Shown here: one piece after another, positions 12,473 to 12,482 of the stretch
How the letters are laid out: each line of letters starts with the position of its first letter
How positions within the stretch are numbered: position 1 is the stretch's first letter
Source: Thermoplasmatales archaeon JdFR-43
GTDB lineage: Archaea; Thermoplasmatota; E2; UBA202; JdFR-43
Length of the DNA: 12,482 nt
NCBI GenBank assembly: GCA_002011355.1
Contig: MTNE01000141.1
Span: forward strand, 1 to 12,482
Direction of reading: 5' to 3'
The notes under the pieces: generated by a model
Told to the model about the DNA's origin: nothing
The model's database searches: none
The model's input: the letters and a program-made list of their open reading frames with translations, nothing else
Program-made: the position numbers and the translations under genes

Positions 12473-12482
12473 TATTATCTAA

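Overview
The window looks archaeal, probably an Archaeoglobales-like or related hyperthermophilic euryarchaeon; that assignment is inference. The support is GGTGAT/GGAGG-type ribosome sites, TATA-box promoters (TTTATATA at 1112), tightly overlapping genes, and an archaeal PolB2-family DNA polymerase beside a RadA-like protein. By eye the DNA falls into two compositional zones: roughly half G+C across 1300-3983 and clearly A+T-rich (mid-30s % G+C) from about 3984 to the end.

Region 1 (1-1299) is a decayed accessory edge. It holds a winged-helix regulator fragment, a UPF0175-like fragment, and on the minus strand the N-terminal catalytic half of a serine recombinase cut off where it meets the UPF0175-like fragment. 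A gene-poor stretch follows, with one possible 42-residue ORF, a perfect 11-bp inverted repeat next to a strong TATA box, a 13-bp palindrome near the expected transcription start, and an imperfect leader hairpin.

Region 2 (1300-3983) is a compact three-gene operon: a RecA/RadA-fold protein without a Walker A motif, a small helical protein with an acidic Gly/Glu tail, and a 650-residue PolB2 (Dpo2-like) polymerase with an altered motif C and no recognisable exonuclease motifs. The genes overlap by 8 and 77 nt. From general knowledge this matches the archaeal Dpo2 operon type, analogous to the bacterial ImuA/ImuB/DnaE2 mutasome, so translesion or damage-associated synthesis is the likely role.

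Region 3 (3984-11973) is an A+T-rich cassette that looks like a nucleic-acid-targeting defence system. A 969-residue protein of unknown family (charged N-terminal region, beta-rich middle, helical C-terminus) overlaps a 1218-residue SF2 helicase of the MrfA/DruE type with several Cys clusters. A 380-residue DUF1998 protein follows. Helicase and DUF1998 parts look like one protein split at a run of ten A residues. A -1 shift there, by ribosomal or transcriptional slippage, would give a continuous 1602-residue helicase-DUF1998 protein. Large unknown protein plus DruE-like helicase resembles the two-gene layout of type III Druantia, but I could not confirm that the first gene is DruH.

Region 4 (11974-12482) has no convincing large gene. 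It contains a ten-codon remnant coupled to the DUF1998 gene, a 28-bp interrupted palindrome, a short open frame without a start codon, and a 33-residue minus-strand ORF with a well-formed promoter and ribosome site.
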